Source: Hawksworthiomyces lignivorus
Taxonomy: Eukaryota; Ascomycota; Sordariomycetes; Ophiostomatales; Ophiostomataceae
Direction: 5' to 3'
DNA: 64,000 nucleotides
Assembly: GCA_002917075.1 (NCBI GenBank)
Contig: NTMA01000005.1
Span: 248,001 to 312,000, forward strand
Positions 46,630 to 56,181 of this stretch are shown here, in pieces. Under the pieces are notes generated by a model. That model did not search any database, was not told the DNA's origin, and saw only the letters and a program-made list of their open reading frames with translations. The position numbers were made by a program, and so were the translations under genes. Within the stretch, counting starts at the first letter, position 1; each line of letters begins with the position of its first letter.

Positions 46630-48243
46630 TCAGTAATTATTTGAATACTCTGGGTGGTTGTTGTCTGAATACCCAATTTTATCTGTTGCTGTCCAGTGCC
46701 CAAAATGAACAGGTGTATCTCCAATTTCAGCCATCTTGGCTTCCAGCAAAGCAGTCATATCCTTCACGACGTCAGCATATTTGGCTTCGTGGTAGCAGTT
46801 GAATAGCTCCAGCGGATCTTCATCGCAGTCAAAGAGCTCCCACTCCTTGTGGTCCGCATCTGCTGGCCGCGCGCCTTCGATGCCAAGATCTTCATTATAC
46901 CAGTAAATCAGCTTGTACCTCTGATTACGGACGCCATAATGAGCATATGCATTGTGAACGAAATCATTGTGCATCCAGTAACGGTGATAAGCAACCTGCT
47001 GCCAGTCGTCGGGAGTCTTTTCATGTAAAAGACTTCTAAATGATACACCCTGCATGTACGTAGGAATTCTCAAGCCAGCCAAGTCTAGAAAGGTTGGCGC
47101 AAAGTCCACATTGCAGATAATATCGTTGCATACTGACCCAGCCGTAATCTCTTTGGGGTACCGAATGAGGAACGGCATCTGGAAGCTTTCCTCGTACATG
47201 AAGCGCTTATCAAACCAGCCATGTTCGCCCAGGAAGAAACCTTGATCGCTGGTATAAATAACAACTGTATTGTCGGCAATGCCCTCATCATCCAAGTACT
47301 GAAGCATGCGGCCAACATTATCATCGATGCTCTGAATGGTACGTAGATACCTCTGCATGTATCGTTGAAACTTAAACTCGGCTAGCTCGCTGTGCGTTTT
47401 GAAGGTAAAAATGGTCCCGTCCTCTTTATCAATTAGCTTGAAATTGCTCAAGTCCGTTGGTACTATGATCTTCCGGTCTGTGAAGAACCAAGTGTTGGTC
47501 ATCTTGTCGCCCAGTCCCTGGCGGGAAGCGCCGTCAGGCTGTGCCAGGCCAAGGTCGTAGTAGGTTAGATCATCGGTGATGCGCATTTTGGCAATTTTTG
47601 CTGCTCGCGCACGATTTTTATAGTCGTCGCTAAAGGTATCCGGAAGTCGAATCGGATCTTTGTACAAATCCTTGTGTTTATCATCACATTCCCAACTCCG
47701 GTGCGGTGCTTTATGATGGCACATGACAAAAAAGGGCTTAGAGGGGTCTTCTTTGCGTGACTTCTTAATGAAATCAAGACTCATATCCGTGATAACATCG
47801 GTAGCATAGCCCGTATGATTCGTCATGCCAGAGTTTGTGATAAATGCCGGGTCCCAATATTCGCCCTGTCCTGGAATAACAGCCCAGTCGTCGAAGCCCG
47901 CCGGCCGGTGCCGCTTGCCTTCGCCCAGATGCCATTTGCCGTACATTGCGGTAGCGTATCCGCCTATGCGCATGGCCTTCGCTACGTTAGGCTGCCGACT
48001 GTTGATGGCGCTATCCAATGTCATCACGTCATTAACGTGGTTGTGTGTGCCAGTGAGGATGGCTGCCCTCGACGGCGTGCAGATGCTATTGGTCACATAG
48101 CAATGATTAAAGAGCATGCCTTCTTTGGCTAAGCGGTCTATATTTGGCGTGCTGTTGATGCCAGCGCCATAAGCTGAAATAGCTTTGGCCGCATGGTCAT
48201 CCGCCATGATAAAGAGGATATTGGGCCGGTTCTCCGATGCCAT
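46630..48243 (-). CDS. Sulfatase (formylglycine-dependent, arylsulfatase-like)
   Basis: A single exon of 537 residues. The N-terminus RPNILFIMADDH supplies metal-binding Asp15 and Asp16. The formylglycine motif is Cys55-Thr-Pro-Ser-Arg followed by AAILTGTHNH, so the Cys can be converted by a formylglycine-generating enzyme. YGKWHLGEG holds the usual Lys/His pair, and the second metal site is in TSDQGFFLGEHGWFDKR. There is no signal peptide, so it should act inside the cell on an imported sulfate ester, unlike secreted arylsulfatases. It lies between a TauD-type dioxygenase and a phosphomannose isomerase, suggesting a sulfated sugar or related compound as substrate (inference). A CGG-N3-CCG site lies about 215 bp upstream. 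Choline sulfatase is less likely, as its C-terminal signature is not seen. Confidence 0.92.
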   Translation of the reverse strand: MASENRPNILFIMADDHAAKAISAYGAGINSTPNIDRLAKEGMLFNHCYVTNSICTPSRAAILTGTHNHVNDVMTLDSAINSRQPNVAKAMRIGGYATAMYGKWHLGEGKRHRPAGFDDWAVIPGQGEYWDPAFITNSGMTNHTGYATDVITDMSLDFIKKSRKEDPSKPFFVMCHHKAPHRSWECDDKHKDLYKDPIRLPDTFSDDYKNRARAAKIAKMRITDDLTYYDLGLAQPDGASRQGLGDKMTNTWFFTDRKIIVPTDLSNFKLIDKEDGTIFTFKTHSELAEFKFQRYMQRYLRTIQSIDDNVGRMLQYLDDEGIADNTVVIYTSDQGFFLGEHGWFDKRFMYEESFQMPFLIRYPKEITAGSVCNDIICNVDFAPTFLDLAGLRIPTYMQGVSFRSLLHEKTPDDWQQVAYHRYWMHNDFVHNAYAHYGVRNQRYKLIYWYNEDLGIEGARPADADHKEWELFDCDEDPLELFNCYHEAKYADVVKDMTALLEAKMAEIGDTPVHFGHWTATDKIGYSDNNHPEYSNNY

Positions 48244-48835
48244 TCTGGTGTGTTCTTTCTGAGACAGGCGTTGTTGGTCAGAGGACAGTAAGCAGTTTAG
48301 GTCTAGCCAGAGATTTGCAAATTGCTGTATTCAGATGTGTTGGAAATGCTTATTTGTTTGTTTCTAGTGGCGCGTTCAAAGTCGCGCTGAAAGATATACC
48401 TATAGCAACCGGGGTCTCTTGGGGAGTAAGACGAAATGCCCAGCATCATCGGAGTCCGGATGCCGGGTCGCGACCGGTTGCCTCTATCCAAAATAATTTT
48501 AGGTAATTGAATTGGCACTAAACTGAGACCAGCTTCTTGTGCGGAGATACTAGAGCGATCTTCGTGTTACATTCCGAGACCCGAGTTGGCGCATTTGCGT
48601 TTATCAATTCCAGCGCACTCATTTTCATTTCGTTGCCAACATGTGTAAGATTCCTAGTGCTGTAAGCAATCTGAAAATCATGCCGTATTGCTGCAGGTTG
48701 CTTAATTGTTACATACAGCTTGTATTCATTAATAAGGAACGATGAGGGGAAAAGACAATTTAGAACAGCTATTACCATGCATCTATTCTTGTTCTCATAA
48801 AACGTACTATTTCCGCTTGGCTTAATAACTACGAG
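48244..48835. promoter_or_regulatory. Sulfatase promoter region
   Basis: 592 bp between the sulfatase start and the end of the isomerase gene. It holds the CGG-N3-CCG element listed below and a perfect 10-bp palindrome GGTCGCGACC at 48466-48475. Confidence 0.5.
48457..48476. promoter_or_regulatory. Putative Zn2Cys6 operator in sulfatase promoter
   Basis: CGGATGCCGGG at 48457-48467 contains CGG-N3-CCG, and CGG-N7-CCG overlaps it at 48464-48476. The same 11-mer occurs in the isomerase/regulator promoter. Zn2Cys6 dimers commonly bind such inverted CGG half-sites. Confidence 0.6.
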
Positions 48836-50296
48836 TTATATATTTCCAGACGTCTTTTCATTTCTGCTTCGTACGTCATGGTTGTGTTCGATTTCACAGA
48901 ATGCTCTATAAATCTCGAAATTGCCACGCTCGTCTTCTGACTGAAGTAAGCATTCGACTCCAGATCCCACGAAAAAAATGTGGCCTTCTTTGACTTCCAT
49001 CAATATAGAATCAACCTTGATAATACCGTTTCCACTCGTACATATGGCAATGCTTGGGCCGTTGATCGGAGCAAATGTAGTGCTTGCACCTTTACTCTTC
49101 AAAACGGCGCGGGCAACGGCGAACTCGTCAATAGGGGGGTTATACACGGAAACAAAAGAACCGCATTGGCGCGCTTCATCATTGAGTGTAACGCCGCAGC
49201 ATGCAGAGGGCTCTAACATCTGGTGTTTAATTGGGGCAAAGTTGTATGTGAGCATGTCAGTCAGCGTCGGCACGTCCATATACTTGTCAGTCAAGCCGGC
49301 GCGAACCACGTTGTCGGACGTAGCCATGCACTCAACAATATCGCCTGATACATAAGCGTGAATGTCATCCGCCTGAAGATACAGGGCTTCACCAGGTGCC
49401 AGAGTGACAAAGTTTGTAAAGAACAGCACGAAGAGTCCTTGGTCCGGCCCATACTGGCTATGAAGTCGAATAACCAGCTCGGCTAGCTGAGATCCGGATG
49501 TCGTATTTACGCCGCCACCGGCAAAATCCTTGCCTTCGGCTTTCGCTGAAGCTAAGAGGGCCGCCGTAGCAGACTTAATTGACGCCGCAGGCGATGCCAT
49601 TAACTTAGTAAATACCCGTTTGAGAGCTGCCCTGCCATCTTGTAGTCCTGCAGCTGATGTTTTCTTTCCGTACTTGGCAGCAGCATCTTGGAAAAGCTTC
49701 GCTTCGTCGTCGCCTATGAGCATGCGGAGGGCGGAGACCTGATTGATAAAATAGGCAATTTCGTCTAATGGCCTGAAACCGCACAGGGCTTCAAACGGAG
49801 TGATGGCAATGGCCATCTCTGGCTTGTGATTCTCATCGGGATAGTTGATAGGATCTCGAGCATGGAGCTCTTTGGCAAGCGCCTTGTTCGGGTGCGCTTG
49901 GATTGACAGAGCATCCCGAATGGACAGAATCTTGAAAAGGAACGGTAACTGGCGTCCGTAGCGCGCAATGATCGAGGAAGAAAGCAGCTCCTGGTTGTCT
50001 TGGATAAGACGTAACAGTGGTTCGCCAGTAGAGCTTTTGTAGGACGGATTTGAGGGGTGAGTGCCCATCCACAGCTATGTAGCTAATGTCAGTCTAAGCA
50101 CGATACACAATTGTTTACCTTTCAGCCTCTCGTTTTGATTTACAAAACTAACCTCTGCATATGGTTGATCGGATTTGAGAAAGAAGTCTGGCGGCGCGTT
50201 AGTCGCTGCATACCGGCCCGCACAGGAGCTTGTGCCACGCTTGCCCCATGAGTACGAGTTGACGCCGCACTGGAGCTGGAAAACAGGAGTCAGCAT
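48836..50296 (-). CDS. Mannose-6-phosphate isomerase, type I
   Basis: Two exons, 50296-50153 and 50074-48836, with a 78-bp intron (GTTAGT..CATAG), give 460 residues; the splice restores YAELWMGTHPSNP. The enzyme interconverts mannose-6-phosphate and fructose-6-phosphate with one zinc ion in the cytosol. Family marks: QCGVNSYSWGKRG at the start, zinc ligands in LSIQAHPNKALA and ENHKPEMAIAITPFEALCGFR, and the second signature LQADDIHAYVSGDIVEC with SDNVVRAGLTDKYMDV. A housekeeping copy is expected elsewhere in the genome for GDP-mannose supply, so this copy inside a sulfatase/transporter cluster is probably a pathway-specific paralogue (inference). It is divergent from the cluster's Zn2Cys6 regulator. 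Confidence 0.93.
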
Positions 50297-50751
50297 TATG
50301 CGGACCAGATTGTTCTGATGGAATTGGTCAATTGAGTAGCTACCTAGCCGAATAGTACCTCTAGAGATTCAAGGAGCTTTTCTGGATGCAATATATCATG
50401 CTATTGTGGTCCCCCTGTTTATTGAGCTTGGTTATGGGGGGTCCGATGGGCCTGGAGACTCGGATGCCGGGGTCCGGGAGCGAATCTCATGCTTAGTCAC
50501 AGTCTTAGTGCCAATAGGTACCTGCTCCAGAGTCTAGTGGCGTGTAACTGAGTTTCATCGTTAATTCGCACTGGCTTGGCCAGTAGTTGACTGCTAGTGG
50601 TAAGAATGCTCAGCAGTCCCACCTCCGCTATGCACGTGGTAGAATTCACCAAATGCATGCATACGATTATTTAGCAGCTTAAAAAATGTCGTTTCCGGCA
50701 CCGCGCAATGCATGGACTGAATTGCGGCCGCCCGTCTGATAGAAACGTCTC
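50297..50751. promoter_or_regulatory. Shared divergent promoter, isomerase and regulator
   Basis: 455 bp between the isomerase and regulator start codons, with the composite CGG element in the middle. This layout would let the regulator control both itself and the isomerase. Confidence 0.6.
50461..50476. promoter_or_regulatory. Putative Zn2Cys6 operator (double CGG-N3-CCG)
   Basis: CGGATGCCGGGGTCCG holds two CGG-N3-CCG sites that overlap by two bases (50461-50469 and 50468-50476). It lies 165 bp before the isomerase ATG and about 280 bp before the regulator ATG. The transporter promoter has the same arrangement. Confidence 0.65.
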
Positions 50752-53395
50752 ATGCAAGCAATGGAGTTCGCGCCAAGCAGCCCTGAATCAGAAACCAAAG
50801 GCGCCAAGGTATGTGAATCCCCCGAATTCCTTTTGCGTTGGCTAAATACGCTGATGATTATGTCTGCCTCTAATTCGATCCTAGGTTTCTGCTCATGAAC
50901 CCGCTTGTGATCAAGTAAGTTAATATGAACTGGCAGCGTATCTGAAAAGTCAATTCTAATATGGATGTAGTGCCGGTTGAAAAAGATTGGCTGTGGCCGG
51001 GAGTTGCCGTCTTGTTCCAATTGCCTTAAAACAGGTGTAGAATGTGTGCGGTCCAACCGAGTAAAGCGACCAAACCAAACAATAAAACTGTACGAGGGAT
51101 TTTCAACTCAGAAAATTATTGGAAAAAAAATTATCTAACCTAGACTCTGAGAACAGAGCCGAAGATGTTGAAAAAATCGGAAGCCGCCTGGGCGACATGG
51201 AAAATAACGTCAGCCTCATATATGAGCGGCTAGACGAGGTTCTTCGAAGCCTTCCTAAGCAGCAGAACAGCAGTCCACGGGACGGCGAGCCCTTGGGATA
51301 TGGAAACGATGCAGAAAGGTCTCTGCAAAAACCAAGCACGTTAAATATTATGGTAGCTGGTCTAGGAGGCGAGCGGTGTGACAAATCGCGTCATCTGCTC
51401 TCTCAACAACAAGGCACTGAGCGGCTTGTAGGAACAAGCTCTCTAATGGCTCTCTTTGAAGATGCAGACGAGAAGATAAATATCAGAATTGAAGAATTGA
51501 GGCCAAAATCATCTCTGCGAGACATCTTGAGCCGTGGAAACCAGCGTGGGCAAACCCATCCGCCACCTCTAGACGCATTCCTCGTGTTTAAAGCTGATGT
51601 GTACCGTGAATTGTCTCTATCTTGGAACGAACTTCACTGCGATCTCTCCAATGACGGTGCTGCGCTACTTCTTCCGCCAAAGAGACTCTTGGATCCGATT
51701 GTCGAGCCCTATTTCCGTCACATTTCGTCCACGGTGCCAATTATTAGACGAGCTGTGTGTATCAAGGCTATTGCACAATATTATTCACCGGCGGCGATAG
51801 TTGAGAATGTGATGCCAGCATGGATTATATTATTCAACTACATGGTTCTCTTCTGCTTTGTAGGCAGATATATGCCTTTTGAACGGCCTAGCAGTGACGT
51901 CGACATTGTCTCTGCGTCACATTTTGAAAAGCCTTTCATCACCAATATGCGGCGAGCTCTAGGACTTGCGCATAAACTTCTGGAGCCAAAGCTAGTAAAT
52001 GTTCAGGCGCTAATAGCTCTGGTAAGCTCATGAGAGTACTATCTGTGTAGTATGCATCTGTTCTAATTGCATTGGTTGAAACTTCCAGACCCTCATCTCC
52101 CAGAGATACTTCTCTGAACACGAGACACAATATCTGTTAAATCAAGCGTGTCTCGTAGCTAAGTTAATGGGCTTGAATAAACAGCGACCAGTTGATGGTA
52201 GCCTAACGGCAGAAGAAATCGACGAGAGGCTTCAAGTATTCTGGTGCCTGTTTGTAATTGACAAAGATGTGTCACTTTTGTTGGGTACAAGCCCTAACTT
52301 ACACCACTACGACTGCGCCGTTCCATATCCTACGCAAGTGTCATACGACTTTCTCCGCCGCATCGACTTCAGCATCCTGCTCGAAAAGATCTACATCATG
52401 TTGTATTCGTCTGCTGCAGAATATGCAAGTCCCGAGCAAATAGAGTGTCACATCAACGAACTTATGCTGCGGTTTGAGGAGCTCCAGAACAAGTTAGAAA
52501 ATATCCCAGCACGGGAGAGAGAGATAATGCCACGCTCATGGCAATTCTTAAAGCATGAACATCAGCACACTCTTCATCATGCGCGACTGATGATACTGCG
52601 ACAGAGCAAAACAGCAGAAACGTATGAGCGCCGGATTTCTGAAGCAAGGCGGAGCATACAGACTATTGTAAAACTACATGTGGCTCGGACGACCGTTGGT
52701 GGCTTTATGGTTCTTCGGCGGTAAGTGAAGCGACTTACGCACATTCACCACAACAAGACACTTGACATCTTGACTCACTGTAAAAATTTAGCCCATTCCA
52801 GTGGCGCCCGTTTGCTGCTTTCTTCGAGCTCCTTCCACATGTATTCACATACCCGATATCAAAAGGCCAACTGGACGATTTGACACTGCTCCGAGAGGTG
52901 GTTGACATGCTTCGTGTGGTAGCCTCTGCAGATGATCCTTTGTCATATTGTGGAAAGCTGCTGCGAATTACATCGTCGTGCATTCGCATAGCGGATGAGT
53001 TCGTCCAGCAGTGTTTTCGACAGCAGAACGCGTCACCCATCGAAGCACTCCCAGGCGGCACGCAAAGAAAACGAAAGGCCAGTATCGAAGCCACCAACCA
53101 TGACAGTATTCGATTAGCCAAGGTGCAGAGTGTAGATTCCTTAGTGCGTAACTACTCACCTGACGGTACACTCCTGGTCTGCCGGTCAGATGAAACCAAT
53201 ATATCCAGCGAGCAGGTGCAGGCAACGAATGTCGAGCCAGGAAAGACAACAGAACAGACTAGTATCGGATACGGGGATTTTGGCGGCAATAGCCTAGTAG
53301 ACATGTTCCCAGGATGGCCCGGGACGAGCTCTGAGTTGACATTTCTCGATGACGGTTTCTTCTGGGGAGGCGATGACATTTTCAGCCCCCAATGA
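50752..53395 (+). CDS. Zn2Cys6 regulator with fungal_trans-type domain; candidate cluster regulator
   Basis: Six exons, 50752-50808, 50885-50914, 50971-51089, 51157-52021, 52089-52720 and 52792-53395, give 768 residues; an ATG at 50761 is also possible. The zinc cluster is split by intron 2 and reads CDQ|CRLKKIGCGRELPSCSNC, ending LKTGVEC (all six Cys, spacing 2-6-6-2-6). Intron 3 (51090-51156, branch CTAAC, acceptor GAACAG) joins IKL to AEDVEKIGSRLGDMENNVSLI, a linker plus coiled coil for dimer formation. The large helical domain has YAWG-like blocks (YFSEHETQYLLNQA, GLNKQRPVDGSLTAEEIDERLQVFWCLFVIDKDVSLLLG), the fungal-specific transcription factor pattern. It sits between isomerase and polyol dehydrogenase and probably binds the CGG-N3-CCG elements around it. 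Confidence 0.88.
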
Positions 53396-53922
53396 GAAAT
53401 GTGGCATCACATAGCGGAATTGCATTTTACATTTCGGTGTATGGAAAACACAGGAGCCAGATATCTTGTTTCTGCATATAATTTTTGGAAATGTTCTAAG
53501 GAAGATTGAAGGCGAGGTCAATGTAAATCGCTCGCAGGCGGCTCGATACATCAGAATTGTGAGACCGCCCGCAATTTTAAAGACAGGTACAGTTCCACAA
53601 ACTTAGCTTCAAAAACCGCGCTTTCACTTTCGGAATACGGCAGCCGAATGTCCGACGAGAATTAGAGAGATACCAAACTATCGGCTAGCTTGCGATTATT
53701 TCATACGGAGCACTGGTCATATTTCGAACTCCGAGCACGATACATTTGGTTGGTTGTTTCGTTACATAAGCTGCGTTAGTTGCTGCGACCTCTCGACACC
53801 GGCATCAACGAGTCGAAGTGGGGAATCAAGACAGCAACTCATATGGCAACGTCAACCCAAACGTCTCTCATCCTGCCCAACGTCCACTCCCAGCCCATAT
53901 TAAAGGTTAGCCTGGAACGAAT
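53396..53922. promoter_or_regulatory. Polyol dehydrogenase promoter region
   Basis: 527 bp. Holds CGGCAGCCG (53638-53646) and, on the other strand, GATGCCGG at 53806-53799, eight bases shared with the sulfatase and isomerase elements. Confidence 0.5.
53638..53654. promoter_or_regulatory. Putative Zn2Cys6 operator in polyol dehydrogenase promoter
   Basis: CGGCAGCCG (CGG-N3-CCG) followed by TCCG at 53651-53654, 277 bp before the ATG. The distance is close to that in the regulator (about 280) and transporter (271) promoters. Confidence 0.55.
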
Positions 53923-55248
53923 ATGACATCTACTATACAGGCTTCTGTACTCTATGGGCCGAAGGATCTTAGAGAAGTAAGTCCAGGTGTGCCTCATTAT
54001 CGTGAGTTTGGCATCTACGGCATCTACGTAACTCATTCTATAATGGTAGGCTTCTCGAGAGCTCGGCCCTCCTGCAGCGGACGAAGTACAAGTGGCTGTC
54101 AAATCAACTGGCTTGTGCGGCTCAGACTTACACTTCTGGCGCCATGCTTCTATCGGCGATATCAAGGTGACAGAGCCCATGAGCTTAGGCCATGAGTCTG
54201 CAGGTGTGGTGACAGCTGTGGGCTCTGGCGTTAGCAGCCTCCAAGTCGGCGATCGGGTGGCCCTCGAAGTAGGCAAACCATGCGACTCCTGCGTGTTTTG
54301 CAAGAGCGGTCGGTACAATATCTGCAAAGATATGCTATTCCGCGCATCTGCACGGGTAAAGCCCCATGTCCAAGGAACATTGCAGGAGAAGATCAACCAT
54401 CCCGCCAAATGGGCATATAAGTTAGTTCTGCGTCAAGTCTCCTTCCGTCGTGCTTTACCTCCTAATATGATGACAGGCTCCCTGACGGCATGCCGTTGGA
54501 GTGGGGCGCACTTGCAGAGCCTCTTTCTGTAGCAATGCACGCCAACAACCGCGGAAATTTCCCGCCTCAGTCAAATATTCTTGTTATGGGTGCAGGGACT
54601 GTAGGCCTTCTGTGTGCTGCAGTCAGCCGTTCTCTAGGTGCAAAGAGCATCGTCATAGCCGACATCAGCGCCCGACGGGTCGATTTTGCTGTGACTAGTG
54701 GGTTTGCGGATGCGGGCGTACTGGTTCCCATGGAGAATCCTGTCAGCATCGATGAGAAGCTGGCTCATGCCCACCGTGTCGCCGACGCCGTAAAATCAAC
54801 CACGATTAAGGGACAGTTATTTGGCGAGGCCAGTGGAACTTTTGAATGTACGGGCATAGAGAGCGCGATGCAAGCTTCTATCTACGTAAGCAAGTTGCTT
54901 CTTAGCTAAAATGTGCTCTTCCTTACGTACTAATGCGCTTACGAACTATAGGCGACGCAGCCTGGTGGCAAGGTTATGATCGTCGGTCTAGGCTCAGTCG
55001 TGCAGACGCTCCCGATAGCAGATGCTTCAAGACGTGAAGTAGACCTTGTCGGCGTTTTCCGATATGCAAACACGTACCCTCAAGTTATCGACCTCCTCGC
55101 GCGTCGGGACCCAGCACTGCCAGATCTCAGCAAGCTCATCACGCATCACTTTCAGGGCATTGGTGAGATTCCTAAAGCATTTAATACGGCGGCCGGAACA
55201 GAAGATGAGGATGGAAATCTGGTGATAAAGGTTATAGTGGAGATGTAA
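53923..55248 (+). CDS. Zinc-dependent medium-chain polyol dehydrogenase (sorbitol/xylitol/L-arabinitol type)
   Basis: Exons 53923-53976, 54050-54420, 54477-54885 and 54952-55248 give 376 residues, the usual length. The catalytic zinc site is Cys in STGLCGSDLHFW with His-Glu in SLGHESAG, and a structural zinc site with four Cys lies in CDSCVFCKSGRYNIC. The Rossmann loop is ILVMGAGTVGLL followed by IADISARRVDFA, where the Asp suggests NAD+ preference. The FRYANTYPQVIDLL block is typical of sorbitol and xylitol dehydrogenases. It oxidises a sugar alcohol to a ketose in the cytosol. It follows the cluster regulator and precedes a sugar transporter. A CGG-N3-CCG site lies 277 bp upstream. Which polyol it uses cannot be told. 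Confidence 0.92.
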
Positions 55249-56181
55249 CCAGATAACACTGCACTTCAGAGCTAGGCAATGGAAACATGGTTAAACTACA
55301 CGATGAGATGCTATGAACCATTGGGAAACAATACATTTATAATATGTAATGAAATGTGCATTATTTGGATATACAAAATGACAGAGTACTGGTTCAATTT
55401 TTTTGTTTCACAAATTCATATGCTACATAGTGTAAGAATACTAGAGTCAAAAACATAGCAACTTGTGGCTTTAGGGAATTATTTTATATCGTATTTGCTA
55501 TGTTGTCTACTTGCATGGAGGCGAAGATGAAACTACTATTGTATTAAGGCGTGATGACATAGTAGGATTGATTGTAACTGCCTATGTAATTGCGTGGTAA
55601 GAGCAATAAATTACCCATGAGATACCGACGGGTGCCTTCGCCAATTTTGTTACACCCAGAAGTCGCCTAGTAAAGGTTGACTTGAGTGCTTACCGAGGTC
55701 AGTTACATTGATATTGCAATCAGGTGAAGGCCGGAAGGCAGTAGACAATCTCCGTATGATATTAGCTAAACGGAGACTAATAAAAAGAGAACTGGGCTTT
55801 TAGCAAGGAACATATTCTTAAGACAGTGGGTCTTGAAAAAAATTGTACTTGTCACAGCTAAAAAAATCTTCGGTCTTTGTGAGTAATCTTAGCCCGGCGC
55901 TCGGATTCCGGCCTCCGTTGAATAACACCTTTCCCCGCATTCTCATCATCCCATCTGAGTGGAGAGGACATCTAATTGTATATCCAGGGGAATTAGACAT
56001 CTTGAAATTGGCACATGGGCAGCATAACAACACGCTATAAGAAGCTGATCCCCAGATAATCTCCAGCAATGCGAGAAACCCCAGATTTCGACCCCATATT
56101 TTCTCTCCTTTGTCCGCACCAGCGGTTATTCTGCCCTCCAGTCTCCTTTGCAGAATTATACACTCTCCTCCTCGTGGCAAC
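55249..56181. promoter_or_regulatory. Transporter promoter region
   Basis: 933 bp, A+T-rich in its first part, with the composite CGG element at 55902-55917. No gene is seen. Confidence 0.5.
55902..55917. promoter_or_regulatory. Putative Zn2Cys6 operator (double CGG-N3-CCG) in transporter promoter
   Basis: CGGATTCCGGCCTCCG, two CGG-N3-CCG sites overlapping by two bases (55902-55910, 55909-55917). It matches the isomerase/regulator element at 13 of 16 bases. 271 bp before the ATG. Confidence 0.65.

Noticed and set aside
51090..51125. Frameshift in the A8 tract or a 22-bp intron in the cluster regulator
   Set aside because: A normal 67-bp intron (51090-51156) with a CTAAC branch site and CAG acceptor restores the frame and gives a sensible linker, so no lesion or tiny intron is needed.
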